This document shows, one piece after another, positions 48,063-61,646 of a stretch of DNA of 64,000 bases. Location: contig NC_088302.1 of NCBI RefSeq assembly GCF_032854445.1, forward strand, positions 19,279,338-19,343,337, written 5' to 3'. Positions within the stretch are counted from its first letter, which is position 1. Each line of letters starts with the position of its first letter. A program made the position numbers and the translations under genes. The notes below the pieces were generated by a model. That model saw only the letters and a program-made list of their open reading frames with translations, had not been told where the DNA came from and ran no database searches. The DNA is from Liolophura sinensis (Eukaryota > Mollusca > Polyplacophora > Chitonida > Chitonidae).

Positions 48063-48158
48063 GTAAACAGAGTAGCGACGACCGTGTGGTAAATTTATTA
48101 GACGTCACTGGTCTAGAATTACTCCAAATGCTGTGTTGTCATCACATTTAGCAAATAA
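48063..48158 (+). repeat. Internally deleted copy of the dispersed GCAGCGACGACAGTGT element
   Basis: AGAGTAGCGACGACCGTGTG is followed after a few bases by AGACGTCACTGGTCTAGAAT and TGTCATCACATTT. These blocks are about 180 bp apart in the copy at 39435-39715. Confidence 0.55.
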
Positions 48159-48382
48159 TTTAAAACAATACAAGGAGAGTTTTATATCATGGCTGATGAT
48201 ATCAGGGGGTCACATGCTTAAACCAGGCTTCCGCCGGTTCTGCTACGGCTTTAAAAGAGAATGTTTCCTCTGTATGTTACTACGGGAGGTGGATGACTAC
48301 TGGCAGTTAGCATGGCCGCCTTTATATAAAAGAATGATTCTCGAACACAGCATCTAACACAAACCAAACACATACCGATAAA

Positions 48383-48504
48383 TGTGGATTTCCTCCAGAC
48401 TCTCCCCAGTTTCCTCCCACCATAATGCCGGCCGCCGTCGTATAAGTGAAGTATTCTTGAATATGGCGTAAAACACACCAATCAAATAAATAATAAATAA
48501 ATAC
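48383..48504 (+). mobile_element. SINE 3' fragment
   Basis: CTCCCACCATAATGCCGGCC, GTATAAGTGAAGTATTCTTG and an AATAAATAATAAATAAAT tail. Flanks ATACCGATAAAT and ATACCAGTAAAT may be a worn duplication. Confidence 0.8.
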
Positions 48505-49082
48505 CAGTAAATAATAAATACCTGGTGATCATGAAAACTTTAATTAACGTTGGCCTCCAGTTTAAAAACGACCATTGGTTCCAAGATTTTTGTGTGATTT
48601 CTTTCTAAGCATAATAATTTGAATATTGTTTAAATTTGTCTCATTTTAGCTAATTCATAACAAGAACATGATTGGCCTTTAGTATAAAAAAATATTGCAG
48701 TCGTGGGACAATGCAAAACATTACTGACTGAATGTTGAACCAATTAATCGATAATTAATTCAAAACATATTGATATTTGTTGCAGTATGACCTCCTCTGA
48801 AATATGCAAATCTTTATTGATCACATTCAGGGACTTTTGTCCAACTTTGACCATCTGTTGTTCCATCTCGACAATAAACAGGTGCACTGAGTTGTTCGGG
48901 CAAACATCATCCGCAAACCCTTTTCAATACGGCTACCCACAACGATGATGATGGCTTAAGTGCTTCTGACACTTTTCCAATATGGTGTCGTGTTACATCA
49001 AGTATCCTCAGTATTTAGGTAGTGTGAGTCGAGAAGCTGGATAAATTCAAGATTAGGTCATTTGTAACTAGAAAAAAATATT

Positions 49083-49260
49083 TTTAGTGAGTGAGTAGGT
49101 GTTTAACAATTTTGCAGTCATGTGACCACGAAGATGTCCTGAGTGTGCCTGCTTGTTGCAGGACGGATTTCCACCGCTCTTTTATCTAGTGTTGCTTCGC
49201 CTATCTAGTGAGACTAGTTACCGAAGGCAAGTAAGCCGCCCCACCCGAACCGTTATGGTA
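49083..49260 (+). mobile_element. MITE-like element, truncated copy
   Basis: GTGTTTAACAATTTTGCAGT, AGGACGGATTTCCACCGCTC and CCGAAGGCAAGTAAGCCGCC match the family. TATCTAGTG is duplicated inside it, and it ends near GAACCGTTATGG. Confidence 0.7.
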
Positions 49261-49458
49261 TTTTACAAGGTGTGCAAGGTGTAAAAAAAAATGTCATTAA
49301 CTTTCTTATTGTCAAACGTTTCGTTATTAGGTCTTATCTCAGCGCCAACATAATTTACTACCACTGAGTCGCCATGCTGTAGGCATTCGGCATGACAAAG
49401 CTTCCAGTTATGGTATGCTGGCAAATCTATCAAATCTGTGATTTAAAAGTCTTAGCTA

Positions 49459-49525
49459 CGCCAGGACTCGGGGTTGAACCCAGGACCTCCCACCCAAGAA
49501 GCGGACGTTGTACCACTTATCTATG
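49459..49525 (-). repeat. Degenerate tRNA-like sequence (pseudo-tRNA or SINE head)
   Basis: On the minus strand TAGATAAGTGG resembles box A and GGTTCAACCCC fits the box B consensus at normal tRNA spacing. The T-arm pairs in four of five positions, but the anticodon and acceptor stems do not pair well, so a working tRNA is unlikely. It does not resemble the main SINE head. Confidence 0.35.
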
Positions 49526-52500
49526 TTATTAAAATATGTGGTCATATTATCCCAGATGAGACTGTAATAAGTTATGGGCAGAAAGGGTCACACGTAGGAT
49601 ACAGAAAAGCCATTCATGCCCGTTGTTCAACATCGGGAATTTCGGCGACATCCCAGGGTTCAGAACGTAAATGGATATTTGCTGGAGTTTTGCATTTTAA
49701 GTAGAACAGTGTTACACAAAACGCATGAAATATGTTGAATTGTGTATTACCAACGATGGTTAATTGCAATACTTTCAGTACAAGCCCGACGTCATACTAT
49801 AATCCATCTGTACACAATCCGCTATGTAAGGTATATGCTGGATTTACCAGGCAACTGAGCTGGTCCGTCCATGTAACACGATCATGAATATGCGGAAATA
49901 TACGAACTGAATTCACATAATTTGAAAGAAGCCATGTATTAATAAAAAGCCTATATAACTCTGTATAATTTATTTCGCGGCGCAGTTGCCTTTTAATGGC
50001 AGTATTCATGTTGTGCATGCTAATCCCTTTGTCTGTATGTTGTGTGCTCGATGACAATCAAAGTCCAGTGTAATAATGTAAGACTGGATGCACCGCGAGA
50101 CGGGCTGTGTGTTAAAGCGTCTTGTTGGTTCGTTAGAGTAAGTGGTGCCACTCCGCCTTAATTCAGTCAAAACCACGTGATTCTGCTCGCCTTGACGTAA
50201 CCCTAACGCCGCTGCATTAGTTGCCATGGCAACCAGAGGACTGGCTAATTGTAATACTTGCCACCAAAGTAATTTTTCGCGCGATTCGATATTACTATAA
50301 TAGTTATGGGGATATAAGGCTTCTTATGTTCATATTTCGCGTCTGATCTTGACTGACTGAGCTTTCGGGAAAAGCAGCGCCCCCTGCAAGCTAGAACCGG
50401 AAGCGCGAACACGGGTCGGTATCTTGTTCAGGTCATGCCATCTTTCCACAGCGTGCCACTTTCATATGATCCATGCTGTACCACAGCTGCCCGCCGGCCA
50501 CTATTCCTGTCATCTATTTCTCATTCCAGCAAATCTCTCGTGAACCTTCAAATTGCAACATGCAGCGAAATGAAAACCTCCCCGAGGACAACAGACAACC
50601 TTTATGGTATATATTAAACTCCTGATATCCCAAGCTTTTGTTTCCTGTCCATACCTAAATGTAAAGGTACCTAGGCGAACCATATGTCGGGTTATTTTAC
50701 CGAAAAAGAAACATAAACATAGTTTTAGTGTATTTGTTTATTTCTGTGAGTTTTAAAAAGTATTGTTAAAAAGTTCCAAGGAAATTTAACGCTTAAGAAC
50801 ACAGAAGTAAAAGCAGTTAAACAGGAAAGCAAGTCTTATTGAATCCATATTTATATTAACATGAATCAAATCTCCCCTTTCACAAATCTGGCGTAAATTT
50901 CATCCAGTGTCGTCCATGTGTTTATTTCCATAGAATCTCAGGAAGAACTACAAAGACAAATGTCTGGAGAGATTCTCCGCGTTTCTGGGCAAACAATCGA
51001 GAGAAATTATGCCCTGGTTCGAAGATAGAGCATTTAGGGTGATAATAACAACATATTGTGCTCCTGGTGCGGAGTCGAATTCATAATAACACCCTGTGTG
51101 GGTTTCTCGGCGCGGCGAGCAAATCTGTGATAAACGGCAACATCAAGTGGAATTTCTTATTAGATTACTTAAATGCAGTTGCCGGAAAATTCATTTACCG
51201 TTGCCGCTCAATATCGGCCAGGCTCCTCGCGGATGTGGCAATGAAATTACGGGGAATCCCAGACAGATGTGCCCAATGTAGGCTCGAAACCGGCGAGCTA
51301 GGATTGAAAACACGAATTGGACATGAATGTAATTGAGATGGGCTTGAACACAACTCGATAGTCATCGGCTTCCCCCCTCCATGATAGATGGACACCGGTG
51401 TTTCGCCATTTAATAGAGAGCAGGCACTGATGTTAAGGGCCGTAGCTCGATTTGTCTCCTTGTTTACCAATCGTAACGGAATAATCCTTGAAAGAGTCGT
51501 CGGTGATCGTCACGACATCCTCGTATGTACGTTCACACGCGTAGCTGTACTATGAAATAGACCGATTTAGTGGCATAATGAAACAAGGCATATGATGAGA
51601 TGTTGTAGTATATTTATGACAAAAATGGGAAAGAAAAGCATATTATTTATAAATTATCAAGTGATATAATGATAACCTTTACATTTAATTTTGGAAATAT
51701 TAAACCCTTATCTTAATGGTAGTGACCAGTCAGTTTACAATGTCGCAAAATGACGGTGCTGAAGTGTTTATTGAAAGGCGTTATAACTGAATACCAGCTG
51801 TGGTTTAATAAATGTACCACTGTTCTATAGGAAAGCCAACAACCTTTATTTCCCCACGTACCACGAAACATGCATGCGCAGCCAATAAGGTTTCAGAGCT
51901 GAATCTTTCGGATGGTGGTTCGTTCATACAATATCAGGAAGCAAGCTATCCACCATTACCACATTATAGTGATTAAGACAATAGGTTTTAATAAACATAC
52001 CAAATAAACTTGTTGTGATCGATATTTATAAACAGATTTACTTGTATATAGGATGCCAAAAAGTGAAAAATATCAATGAATTTTCACATGATTAGTCTGC
52101 TTGACTTCAAAGTTAGATAACAAATTTAATCCGCTGTGATTTTCAGGGACGTTACACACTGAGAAAGTAAGAAGGCCTGAAATCATAACATGGTAATAGA
52201 AGCTTATTCAGAGATAAAACCAGGTCACAAGTAGACGTTCATCTCAGTATCTAGTTTTACCGTCATTTGTCACCTATGCGTTTCGTTTTTGGGAGAGTAT
52301 AATATAGATAGTCATGCCTCTATGAACATGAAAATGATTTATCTCACTGCTTCTTGCCCAGTAGGTATGTCTGCAATAGCAATACCGCTTCGAGTTGGCA
52401 TGCGTTGTTCCAAATCCATACGTTCTAGCGCTAAACGTTTTTGTCCAGGCCAAATAAAAAAGAAATGAAATCATCTGATCCGGAATCATTGAACGTTCGG

Positions 52501-55121
52501 AAATGAAGGTAGAGCTATGTCCAGTGAATTGGCCGTTAGGGGAATTCTGTCTAAACAGAGCTGGCTCGGGGGCCTTTGATGGGACATTGTCACTCTGCGA
52601 ATTCCCATCTTAGCCCTTAAATTAAACTTTGAGTGATCGAACGAGGAAAACGAGGAGAAAAGAATTGTCCGGGACATAACCGGGATAAGCGTCAAAGGAT
52701 GGAGTTCTGATGTAGCCCTGTGTTAACGCCTGTGCAAATATCGCCGACGATGATAACCCTTCCATTGACACAAGAAAGTGTCTATAAACGCCCAAGACGC
52801 TGACGTCCGTTGAAAAGCGACCATAATAGTCAACGCCGCAGCATTGAAACTCGCAGACTCCATGCAATGACTTCCATTCTGCTTCTGATCATACACAATG
52901 AAAGTCTGGTCAGAGTTAAAAAGGTGATCTCTTCAGAGGCTAAGTTTTAGTCTCACGGTATGATAAAGTACAGACGAAATTAGACGAGATGCCAATATTG
53001 TACACCATTTTCCCTTTCAGAGACCGTTTCATCTTGACCACATAACTATTTGACGAATTTGGCAGGAGTGTTTACCATCAAATATAGCGTGGAGGGATTT
53101 TTAAGCTGAAGAGCCATTATGTCTTGAAGAAGGTTATGGGAAGATAGAGTGTATGTTATTATGATTCGACGTAGTAAACTTTTGCCTGGACGCATGACCT
53201 ATGTGACATTACCGTTTAAAACAAGAACTATGAAGACAGGTAAAGACAAATAGGAAAAATACGGCACATGTTACCGCTACCTTACTCAGCCTAATACAGT
53301 AGCAAACTCAAGGACTAGCTACACAAAAGTTAACCAGTGAACGTATCGTTTTCTTCGGTGACGTTGCAGTGCGTGTGTACGTCATATGTGTTTAATGAAC
53401 ATACATACACCGATAATTGTGACGTAATAAAGGAAAGAAGAAATGAGCTCATAGCTTTGGACCGTCTTGTTACTGGCTGGAAGGAGATTTAGAAGTTTTT
53501 CATTGCAAAACCGGCTAACTGAATGGCTTTGAAAGACAGCTTGATCATGTATTTTTGCATTTACACATTACAGTTGATCTGGGCGGCTTGCCGGCCGAGT
53601 ACACTTATCACCTTTTCCAAGTGACATTCATTAGGATCACAGCTTACACACGTGTCTGCTACATTGAGTATGTTGGCGTCTTGAGTATGTTTGCTTTTCT
53701 GCCTGGGCACACCTGACAATAGTTAAGTAATCCGGAGAACGCCCAACAACACAGAAAGCCAATATGATACCGCTTAGCAAACCCCACGCCGTTTGCAAAC
53801 CTTTTCAAGCTCTCATGTTCCCTTACAGTCATCGTCTTGGAAACTCCTAAGTGTCGATAAAACGAAGAAAAGCTCGGTAATCAGAACCATTAGCTTAAAA
53901 GGACTATAGAACGCACGCGACAAAGCCTTGTAAAACGTACCAAAATGGACGCCTTGTTCATGAATTCCATTGTTAACTGTAACTAAGTTTGCAGAGGGCC
54001 AATATAGTGCTTGGACATTGCTAATAATGGCGTTAAAATTAAATCTCATTCTAAAGTGTCTTAAATTTGTCCATTCAAAACCTCAGAATGTATTTTCTAA
54101 TTGCCGATAATTCACTTACTGTCACAAAAAAACTGACTTCTCTCCCCAGCAATATACATTAAAATCTTAGGTTTTGGAAATTTCATAGTTTAATGAAAAA
54201 TCGCTTATTGTTCAGTTGGCTGCATGCATGCAAACGGTGCTTTATTTTGACGATAATATTATGGCATGTAGTTTTCTTTTCTGGATTTTATCACATAAAA
54301 AAAACTTATCGCTTTTCCTCTTTCCTGACCACGAATGTAATTGAGTCAGGTTGAGTCGCCCAGAGAATAATAGCTGAATTTTGCGAAACGCCTGACGTCC
54401 TTGTCGCCAACAAAGACGAAGGAAGGCGGCCATCTGAGGGAGCCTTATCAACGGCTATAATGGGATTTCTATCCATGGCTTTTCAATATTGCTCCGCGTC
54501 ATTTACAGGATTCCACGCCTCGAAGTGTCATATTTCATAATTAACGCCTCGGTACATCTCTCTCCACGACATATGCCAGTAGTTTTGCTCCTCGTGCCTG
54601 ACAAGGATGCGAGCATCTCGCAAGCCATATAACGTTGTATAAATCTATTGTCTGTGGCTCGGGGAAGCCGGCGGACGGCGGGGGGAATGACGCAGGAGAT
54701 TAGTACAATGACAAAGGCTACCGTCAGCCGCAGAACGACAACAAATCTGGAATTATTCAAAAGGTAGACGCCAGAGAACAGAAGGCGGAAGTGTCTACGG
54801 AGTACAGTACAGTGCGTATGGCTTCTTTTGTCATGTGCCAGTGAATATATTTGTGTATGCGTATATACGGTGACAAACAATGCACGGATCGCTAAAGCTT
54901 TGGCATACCTGACATGCTACAAGTCACATAATCTTGGGGGGAAGGGACAATGTTCATTACAGTTAAGCTACGGCCGGACTACAGTCGGACTGACGAATGA
55001 GTTCTAATCACCACGAGCAAAACCAACCCTAACAAATATACGAGAGATTTGCAAATAACATAAGTACAGATGTATCCAAGTCTCTCTAAAGTTAGATCTA
55101 ATATAGCCACTCCACCCCCTC

Positions 55122-55152
55122 CCCTCCACAGACACACACACACACTCCCCCA
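55122..55152. repeat. Pyrimidine-rich tract with (AC)n microsatellite
   Basis: CCCCTCCCCTCCACAG is followed by a run of ACACACACACAC. Confidence 0.85.
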
Positions 55153-57636
55153 CCACAAACTTTTCGCCTACTAGATCTAAAGACAACCCCAGTCTAGCCC
55201 GTCTAAAGTGTTGTCGCAGATCGAATTTTTGCCCGCAAAGTTTTAGAAGCGAAGTCGACTGTTTCAGTATACTTGTATTTAAAGCAACCATTTTGACTGG
55301 CACTTTCATTTGACAATGCAGGTGGGGCGGCCAGGGAGTTGGCGTTTCTTCAGAGTAGTTGGCGAAAAGGCAGTACAGGGAGCTGCTTTTACCTCTTGGT
55401 TTGGTGAAATTGAAACGTATGAGTTTCATTCACCTCTAGCATAAACTAAATGTATTTAATACACCATGGGCCAGTTCCGTTAAGTCCTATTTTATATTTA
55501 AAATTTTAACCAAAATTAATCAGCAGTCAATGTAGTTCTACAGTCAAAGTACAACACCAGCAGATTTAAATCATATATGATATATTGTTGCGCAATTATT
55601 TTAGGACTAAGTACAAAATTGAAGACTTGGCTTAAAGATAGAAATGGTAGTAAGTCTTACACCAGTTTTGAACAACCCTGTTAGAGCGTGAAAAGTAGAA
55701 CTAGATCGACGAGGACAATACGACAGTTGGCAAAATGGTCCGACGGAACCTGTGAAACACGACATCTTGTCAACGTACATCAGATTTATTCTGTTTTTAA
55801 AAGTTTAAAAAGTAGCAACTCACACACCCCCTAGGCTCGTGCAATCTTTTGTCATATTATTTGGCCTTAAAAGTCTGAATTTGGACATATTCATTCTGAC
55901 GAATGTCAAATGTTTCTTCTGTCCTGAATTTGAACTTGAGATTGCCTGTTTGATGTTTGAATTGAGTTATTATATTAGTTACATCCTATACAAACATAAT
56001 TACAAAAAAGTTGGCAAGGCTTTTAGTTATTTTTTGTGTTCTTCATAATTATGAAACTTTATGTTTTGAACAAGGTTGGAGAGTTTTTAATGCGGTGTCA
56101 ATGACAGCATACGAATGCTGTTCACAGTTTCAACCTCGGGACAGAGAACGACTGTAAACATCTACAAAGGTGTATCGATTATACATTTTCTGAGCTGTAT
56201 TTCTTCACAAAACACACAGTCTTCCCATTACTGTTCGTTTAAATGTCACACAAAGGCGGAAATGGATGATGGTAGCAAGTTTACCGATATCATCTTTTGT
56301 AGACGAATCTATTTTGCATGGAAAGACGACGTGATCTATGCTGGGCGAACGGGCAACGGATGCGAGGATTAATTATATATCGCGGAGCTTGAGGTGGAGG
56401 GAAATACCTCCAAGCTATTGAACTACAGATTCATATGAACACGGTTCGTATTGGCAGACTTAAATATTTATTGCTTCGACAATGAAGTTGTTCAGGGATA
56501 GTATAGACAGTGGCGGCTAAACTTACATAGCGGAGATTTGCACAGTGTGGAGCCCCCGGCGACAGAAAGGAACTGGCATTTTGTTCGAAATACACACAAC
56601 CACGGTCACTTACAGGGACTTACCGGAAGTAGATACAGGATCAGTACTAGTCACATATCCGGAAGGTTTATCCCCTGGGTCTCTGGCCATTCCCAGGTCA
56701 CAATTAAGCCTGCCTGTGGACGCATCATTACAGAGGTTTTTGCGGATATATGTTGGCCGGTCATCAATAGTTAAGGATCGTACCGTCAAACCCTGGGCTA
56801 GACCATTACACCTTATGCGACAAAACCAAACCAAAACACGAAGCTGTTTAACTACTATCTGTACTGCGACCTATATATCGTTGGCACAGAAAGGAGAACA
56901 ATATAAACCATTCTAGAGTTCAACCACCTGATATTTTATTTCATTCTAGTTTTATTAAATTCTAAAATAAAAACGGCACCAAACGTCATTAAAATATATT
57001 TTCATTTTCTTTCCTTTTTTCAGTTGCCACGATATGATGACTGAAAAACAACCAGTGTCATTGGCTCAATCGTAATCTTCTTGCCCATTGTCTGCATCTT
57101 GTTTAAAATTATTTACACAAGTTATCTGACAGCTGTTTACAGACAGCAGCCTGGTGTAGATCTAATTCTTCGATCAATGTTTTCTTTTTTCTTATCAAAT
57201 TGATCTAATCAAATTGTCCAATCAGGAGCTCCAAATTTAGGCAGGGGCACACAACACTGAACATATCTACTTCGTTTCTCGCATGGCCCAATATTGATTC
57301 GTGAGCTGTTTCTAATGCGTGTAAACTCGGTTACATATATAGCAACATTTTACAGTCAATGCTACATTGAGATACACCTAATATTAAAACTGGAAAAATT
57401 TAATTTGGATTGGGTTTTATTTCTGAAAAATGATTGCTTCCCTGCTTTCATGGAAGCAGCAATAGTTTATATGTATTCAGCTACAAAGTTTGCGTATTAC
57501 TGCTGCAATTCTGCCCTTTCATTGTCCCGGTTTGGTCGATAGCCGGTGTGACGATTTCTGGTTGTGGCGTAAATATCCTCAATTAATGCTGGCATGAGTT
57601 GACACACTTTATTGGTAATACTAACTATTATATCCT

Positions 57637-57862
57637 AGGGGTCTCCGTGGCCTGGGTTGTTAGCGTGCCAGCACGGCGCAATGACCCAGGAGCCTCTCAC
57701 CAATGCGGTCGCTGTGAGTTCATGTCCAGCTTATGCTGGCCTCTTCTTCGGAAGGTACGTCGTGGGTTTCCCCCTTGGTTCTGCCCGGTTTCCTGTCACC
57801 ATAATTCTGACCCGCCGTCGTAACAGAGAAATATTCTGGAGTAGAGCGTAAAACACCAAAGC
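57637..57862 (+). mobile_element. SINE with head, internally deleted
   Basis: Head AGGGGTCTCCGTGGCCTGGG, box B region GAGTTCATGTCC, core CCGCCGTCGTAACAGAG, ending GTAAAACACCAAAGCC. The segment normally carrying GGTCTGGCAGCAACC is missing. Confidence 0.82.
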
Positions 57863-58994
57863 CGTTTAAAAGCACACGTATCATAACTTGTGAGCCTGTT
57901 TACGCATTGACTGACTGATTTAATTTTAATGATTGGTGTTCATAGGCAATTATCGGTACTCAAGAATATTTAATTGATTTCGTAAGTAAACCACTGATGA
58001 TTCTGAAATGTATGAAGAGCTTTCACACTCATGACTAGCCTAAGTACCAGTCTGTTTCTTCAGAGTAACTCTTAACGTAGAAATTACCTGAAACATTCGA
58101 ACACATTCTGGAGACGAGCTCCACAGCGCATTCGAAACATTTCTGTGAACAGTGGGAGGGGCGTAAGTAAATGGACATATTTACTCACGTGATTGTGGTA
58201 CGCGAAGGCGGAAGACTGTTAAAATCACCAAATTTGATCGACTGATAAGTGATGTCATTTAACCAAAAAGACGCCTTTTTTCTCCCCAAAGTTTTTATTG
58301 CCGCCGTCACTTGAATATTCCAAAAGACAGTGCTACGACACACATACGTGTCAGGCCAAATGTTGAAACGTTAATCTGAAACAACGGGATGATCCTTAGG
58401 CTAACAAGTGGCGCACGGATGTTTGCTCGTACATGCATTGTTCGCGCATTGCGTACGTCATATATATTAGCGACATAGTCATATACTTCTGTAAAACCTG
58501 TAAATTTACATGGATACGGGCATACTTTTCATAATAAATGCACAGTAAAAATTTTACAGTGAGTTAAACAATGCGCAGTCGGAAATGTTGTGTGCAATGT
58601 TGTAACTTAGGCATAAGTGTGGTTTTTGTTTGGCTCGCGCATGGCCCATTGTGCTAAAGCGTTCTGATGTGCGCTCGAAACACCAATCTGGTTTGTCGGT
58701 GAAAGACAAGTTTTCTCCAGCGAACTTCATGTGCGACCAACCCAAGATTCCCCGAGAACTTACACGAATACCGTCCTACTTCCCCATACAGATGTAAAAT
58801 ATACCTGGTTGAATGATTAAATTTTAATGTAATTTAGTCAGTGAAACAGACATATGAAAGCTACATGCAGCCTCAAAGTTGTAAAATACAGTGTTGTCAA
58901 AGGCTATCACAAAGTTAGAGGGTATCACAAAGTATGCCACATATAGCACGATCAACATTAAGGCAGCGATGTATATTTTCCTTTAATGTCTTTG

Positions 58995-59143
58995 TATTTT
59001 GATTTAATTTATTTATGGCTTGGTACTTTCCGGGGGAAACCCCTGGCCGTTCGTGGGAAGGCCTGCCAACAAACTGCGTACTGAAGCGTTCTGCTAGCAG
59101 GAAAGGCTGGACTTAGCAGCCTTGGCCACAGAGGACCCTCTTT
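58995..59143 (-). mobile_element. Diverged, rearranged SINE remnant
   Basis: GGGGGAAACCCCTGGCCGTT, GTGGGAAGGCCTGCC and the head complement TTGGCCACAGAGGACCC keep the inverted order with deletions. Confidence 0.5.
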
Positions 59144-60564
59144 TGTATTTTGAAGAGCTTGTAACAGATGGCAGACATTCATCTCTTTTGAAGATTGGAT
59201 GCTGAAGATGATGACTTAAAATAATCCCATATTTAATGAATATGTGTTATTGAATCTAATTTCATTTTTCTTTGCGTCATAATAGGCCTTTGAATATGAA
59301 ATGTAGATTATGCATTGCCAAAAACACAGCACTATCCGTGTCTCAATAGTAACTCAAGGCGGAAATGAATAACGAAACGAACTTTCTCACCCGTCGTAAC
59401 TCCCGCGCCTGAATCACCATGGTCAAGATGTGTGTCCACTGTTTAAAAGCAACGGAAAGTCTGCATAACAAAAGTGATATATAAAACGACAATAAAAGAT
59501 GAAAAGAACGAACAACCGGAAAGAGAAGCGTTTTTTTTTTTAAGAAAGCCTTGCGACATCTGGACAACCACACGGTTCTGCCACTTCCCCTATACCAGCG
59601 GAACGTTTGTGCTGATCGTGATAAAAGTCTCAGCTCGTGATAACAATCTCAGTTTCTGGGACAATAAATTTGTCGTGAGCCATAAAACTGCTGAAATACC
59701 AGGCGCCGTAATAGCTGGACATGTGGACGAACTGAGTCAGCGTTATGAAGAACAAACAGGGCGGCATGTCCATGGTTATTCATGGGGCGTGTGGCAATAG
59801 CTAGGGATGTACTTCGATAATTGCAGGCTGTAAATTATCATGGACAGGGGCTATTTCTACTCCGCTAAAACCGTAATGTAATAGCAGAGTGGCGTGTTCG
59901 GGAATTTTTTGCGCAAATAAAAACAGAATTCTATTTTGTCATGAAAGTTTTTTGTCTTCTCCTTTGTTTATTCGTCACATTTTTTCCTAATTATTTACTG
60001 GTTCATATATGATATATCTTCGCACTACCAATTCCAAAGCTCTTTTCTCGCATTGTGATATTTTCATGTATTCCTTGATTTATTTATTGACTCATTGACT
60101 GATTTATTTAGTTAGTTAGTTAGGCTACTTTCTAATGAGCTTGTTAGTGTGTTATTGTCAACTTCAGTGTAACAAGTACAGACATCACTTTTGCACCAAA
60201 TAGCCCCCATACGTTAAAATCTGTGATTTATGTATTTTGACTAGTAATTTACGCCATACTCAAGAATATTAACTCATTATTACCATATTATCAATCTAGT
60301 TCGAAATTCGATTCTTTGCCATAGATTGGGCCTCAAATTGGGTATGATGTATGGAGTTACACTAATAAATATTACTGTAATATTTCCGGTTGAATTTAAA
60401 AGCAAAACACCGACGCACCCATGCACAACTGTTTGGCAGGGCCCCAATGGACAGTTGACTAATAGGGCACGCACAAGTTGAGTGCCAAGGCATGATCATT
60501 TGACATTCATTTAGAAACAGTCATTGAGATTAGGCTAGAAATAGCTACAAATGTAAGCTAGATT

Positions 60565-60801
60565 GATTCTCCCGTGGCTGCTGAGCGTGCCAGCGCAGCG
60601 CAATGACCCAGGAGTGGTCGCTGCGAGTTTGAAATTGAATGTGGCTTCCTCTCCCGCCGCACGTGGTAAGGTCTGTCAGGATGGTCACTGGTTTCCCCCT
60701 GGCTCTCCCCACGGTTTCTTCCACCATAAAGCTGACTGCCGTCGTACAAGTAAAATATTTCTTGAGTATGGCGTAAAGACCAATCAAAAAAAATAAATCA
60801 T
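60565..60801 (+). mobile_element. Diverged full-length SINE
   Basis: Head TCTCCCGTGGCTGCTGAGCG, CGCAATGACCCAGGAG, core GACTGCCGTCGTACAAG, tail CAATCAAAAAAAATAAATCA. Confidence 0.82.
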
Positions 60802-60851
60802 ATAAAGCATATTGTATAAAATGAAATAAAAAGACATCATAGCAAGTAAAA

Positions 60852-60975
60852 ACTACAGCAGCGACGACAGTGTGATAGTACAAAAGGTTCCACGTATGTA
60901 TAACCGATAAAATCCAGGTTTTGTCCCATATACTGCTCTTTGGGTTTTAGAGTAACTGTTCATATAAATACATAA
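60852..60975 (+). repeat. Copy of the dispersed GCAGCGACGACAGTGT element
   Basis: ACAGCAGCGACGACAGTGTG, CAAAAGGTTCCACGTATG and AGTAACTGTTCATATAAAT align in order with 39461-39575. Confidence 0.6.
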
Positions 60976-61539
60976 AGGCTCTCAGCCCTTATAAATCTGT
61001 TTGACTGCAAATCGTTTCTTCATAAAACTCGGCAAAGGGCGATAACTGAGAAAAATGGAATGACCGAGTTGAGTCCCTTCTCATCGTGTTTATCCATTGC
61101 CTCCGAGAGCCGTTGCTGTATAAAGCTTTCAAATCCAACATTTATACAGGATTAGCTGGAAAATCGAACAAAATGTAGAAAACCTTCCTTTAGTGACAGG
61201 AACGAAATGTGCCATACTAGATTTCAACATTAGTCACACGACATTTAAAAACTCATCATGTTACATAAAACCCTTTATTGTATACGTATTTATATATGAC
61301 TGTAGTTAAACACGAGAATCACGAATCATCCAATATTGCCAGGACGGGCAGTTTTATTGGATGGAACAAACTGGACTGCCAGTGGCAAAGCACTGACCTC
61401 TGGCGAGCTACAGATCAACCTGCCTACTTGTGTTTTTAAAGGCCAAATGCCTCCTCCTCGTCATATGACGGAAAAAATATTAAGTGACAATCTATAATAT
61501 TAGAGGTAAAATCCCTAGCGTACATAGCCTACACACATC

Positions 61540-61646
61540 CTGCCTGTAAGGTATAGATTTCCTTCCACCATAATGATGGTCCCCGTCGTATAAGTGAAAT
61601 ATTCTTGAGTACTATGTAAACATCATTCAAATAAACAAATAAATGC
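61540..61646 (+). mobile_element. SINE 3' fragment
   Basis: TTCCACCATAATGATGGTCC, GTCGTATAAGTGAAATATTC and CATTCAAATAAACAAATAAA. The upstream piece at 61440-61490 (CGTCATATGACGGAAAAA) is an arm fragment of the MITE-like family. Confidence 0.78.

Noticed and set aside
54503-55429. Two minus-strand ORFs of 125 and 141 codons
   Set aside because: Their composition is not protein-like (microsatellite-coded and Arg/Ser/Val runs), and no splice or domain support was found.
59474-59800. A 108-codon plus-strand ORF
   Set aside because: It has a poly-Phe run from a T tract, no recognisable domain, and ordinary intergenic surroundings.
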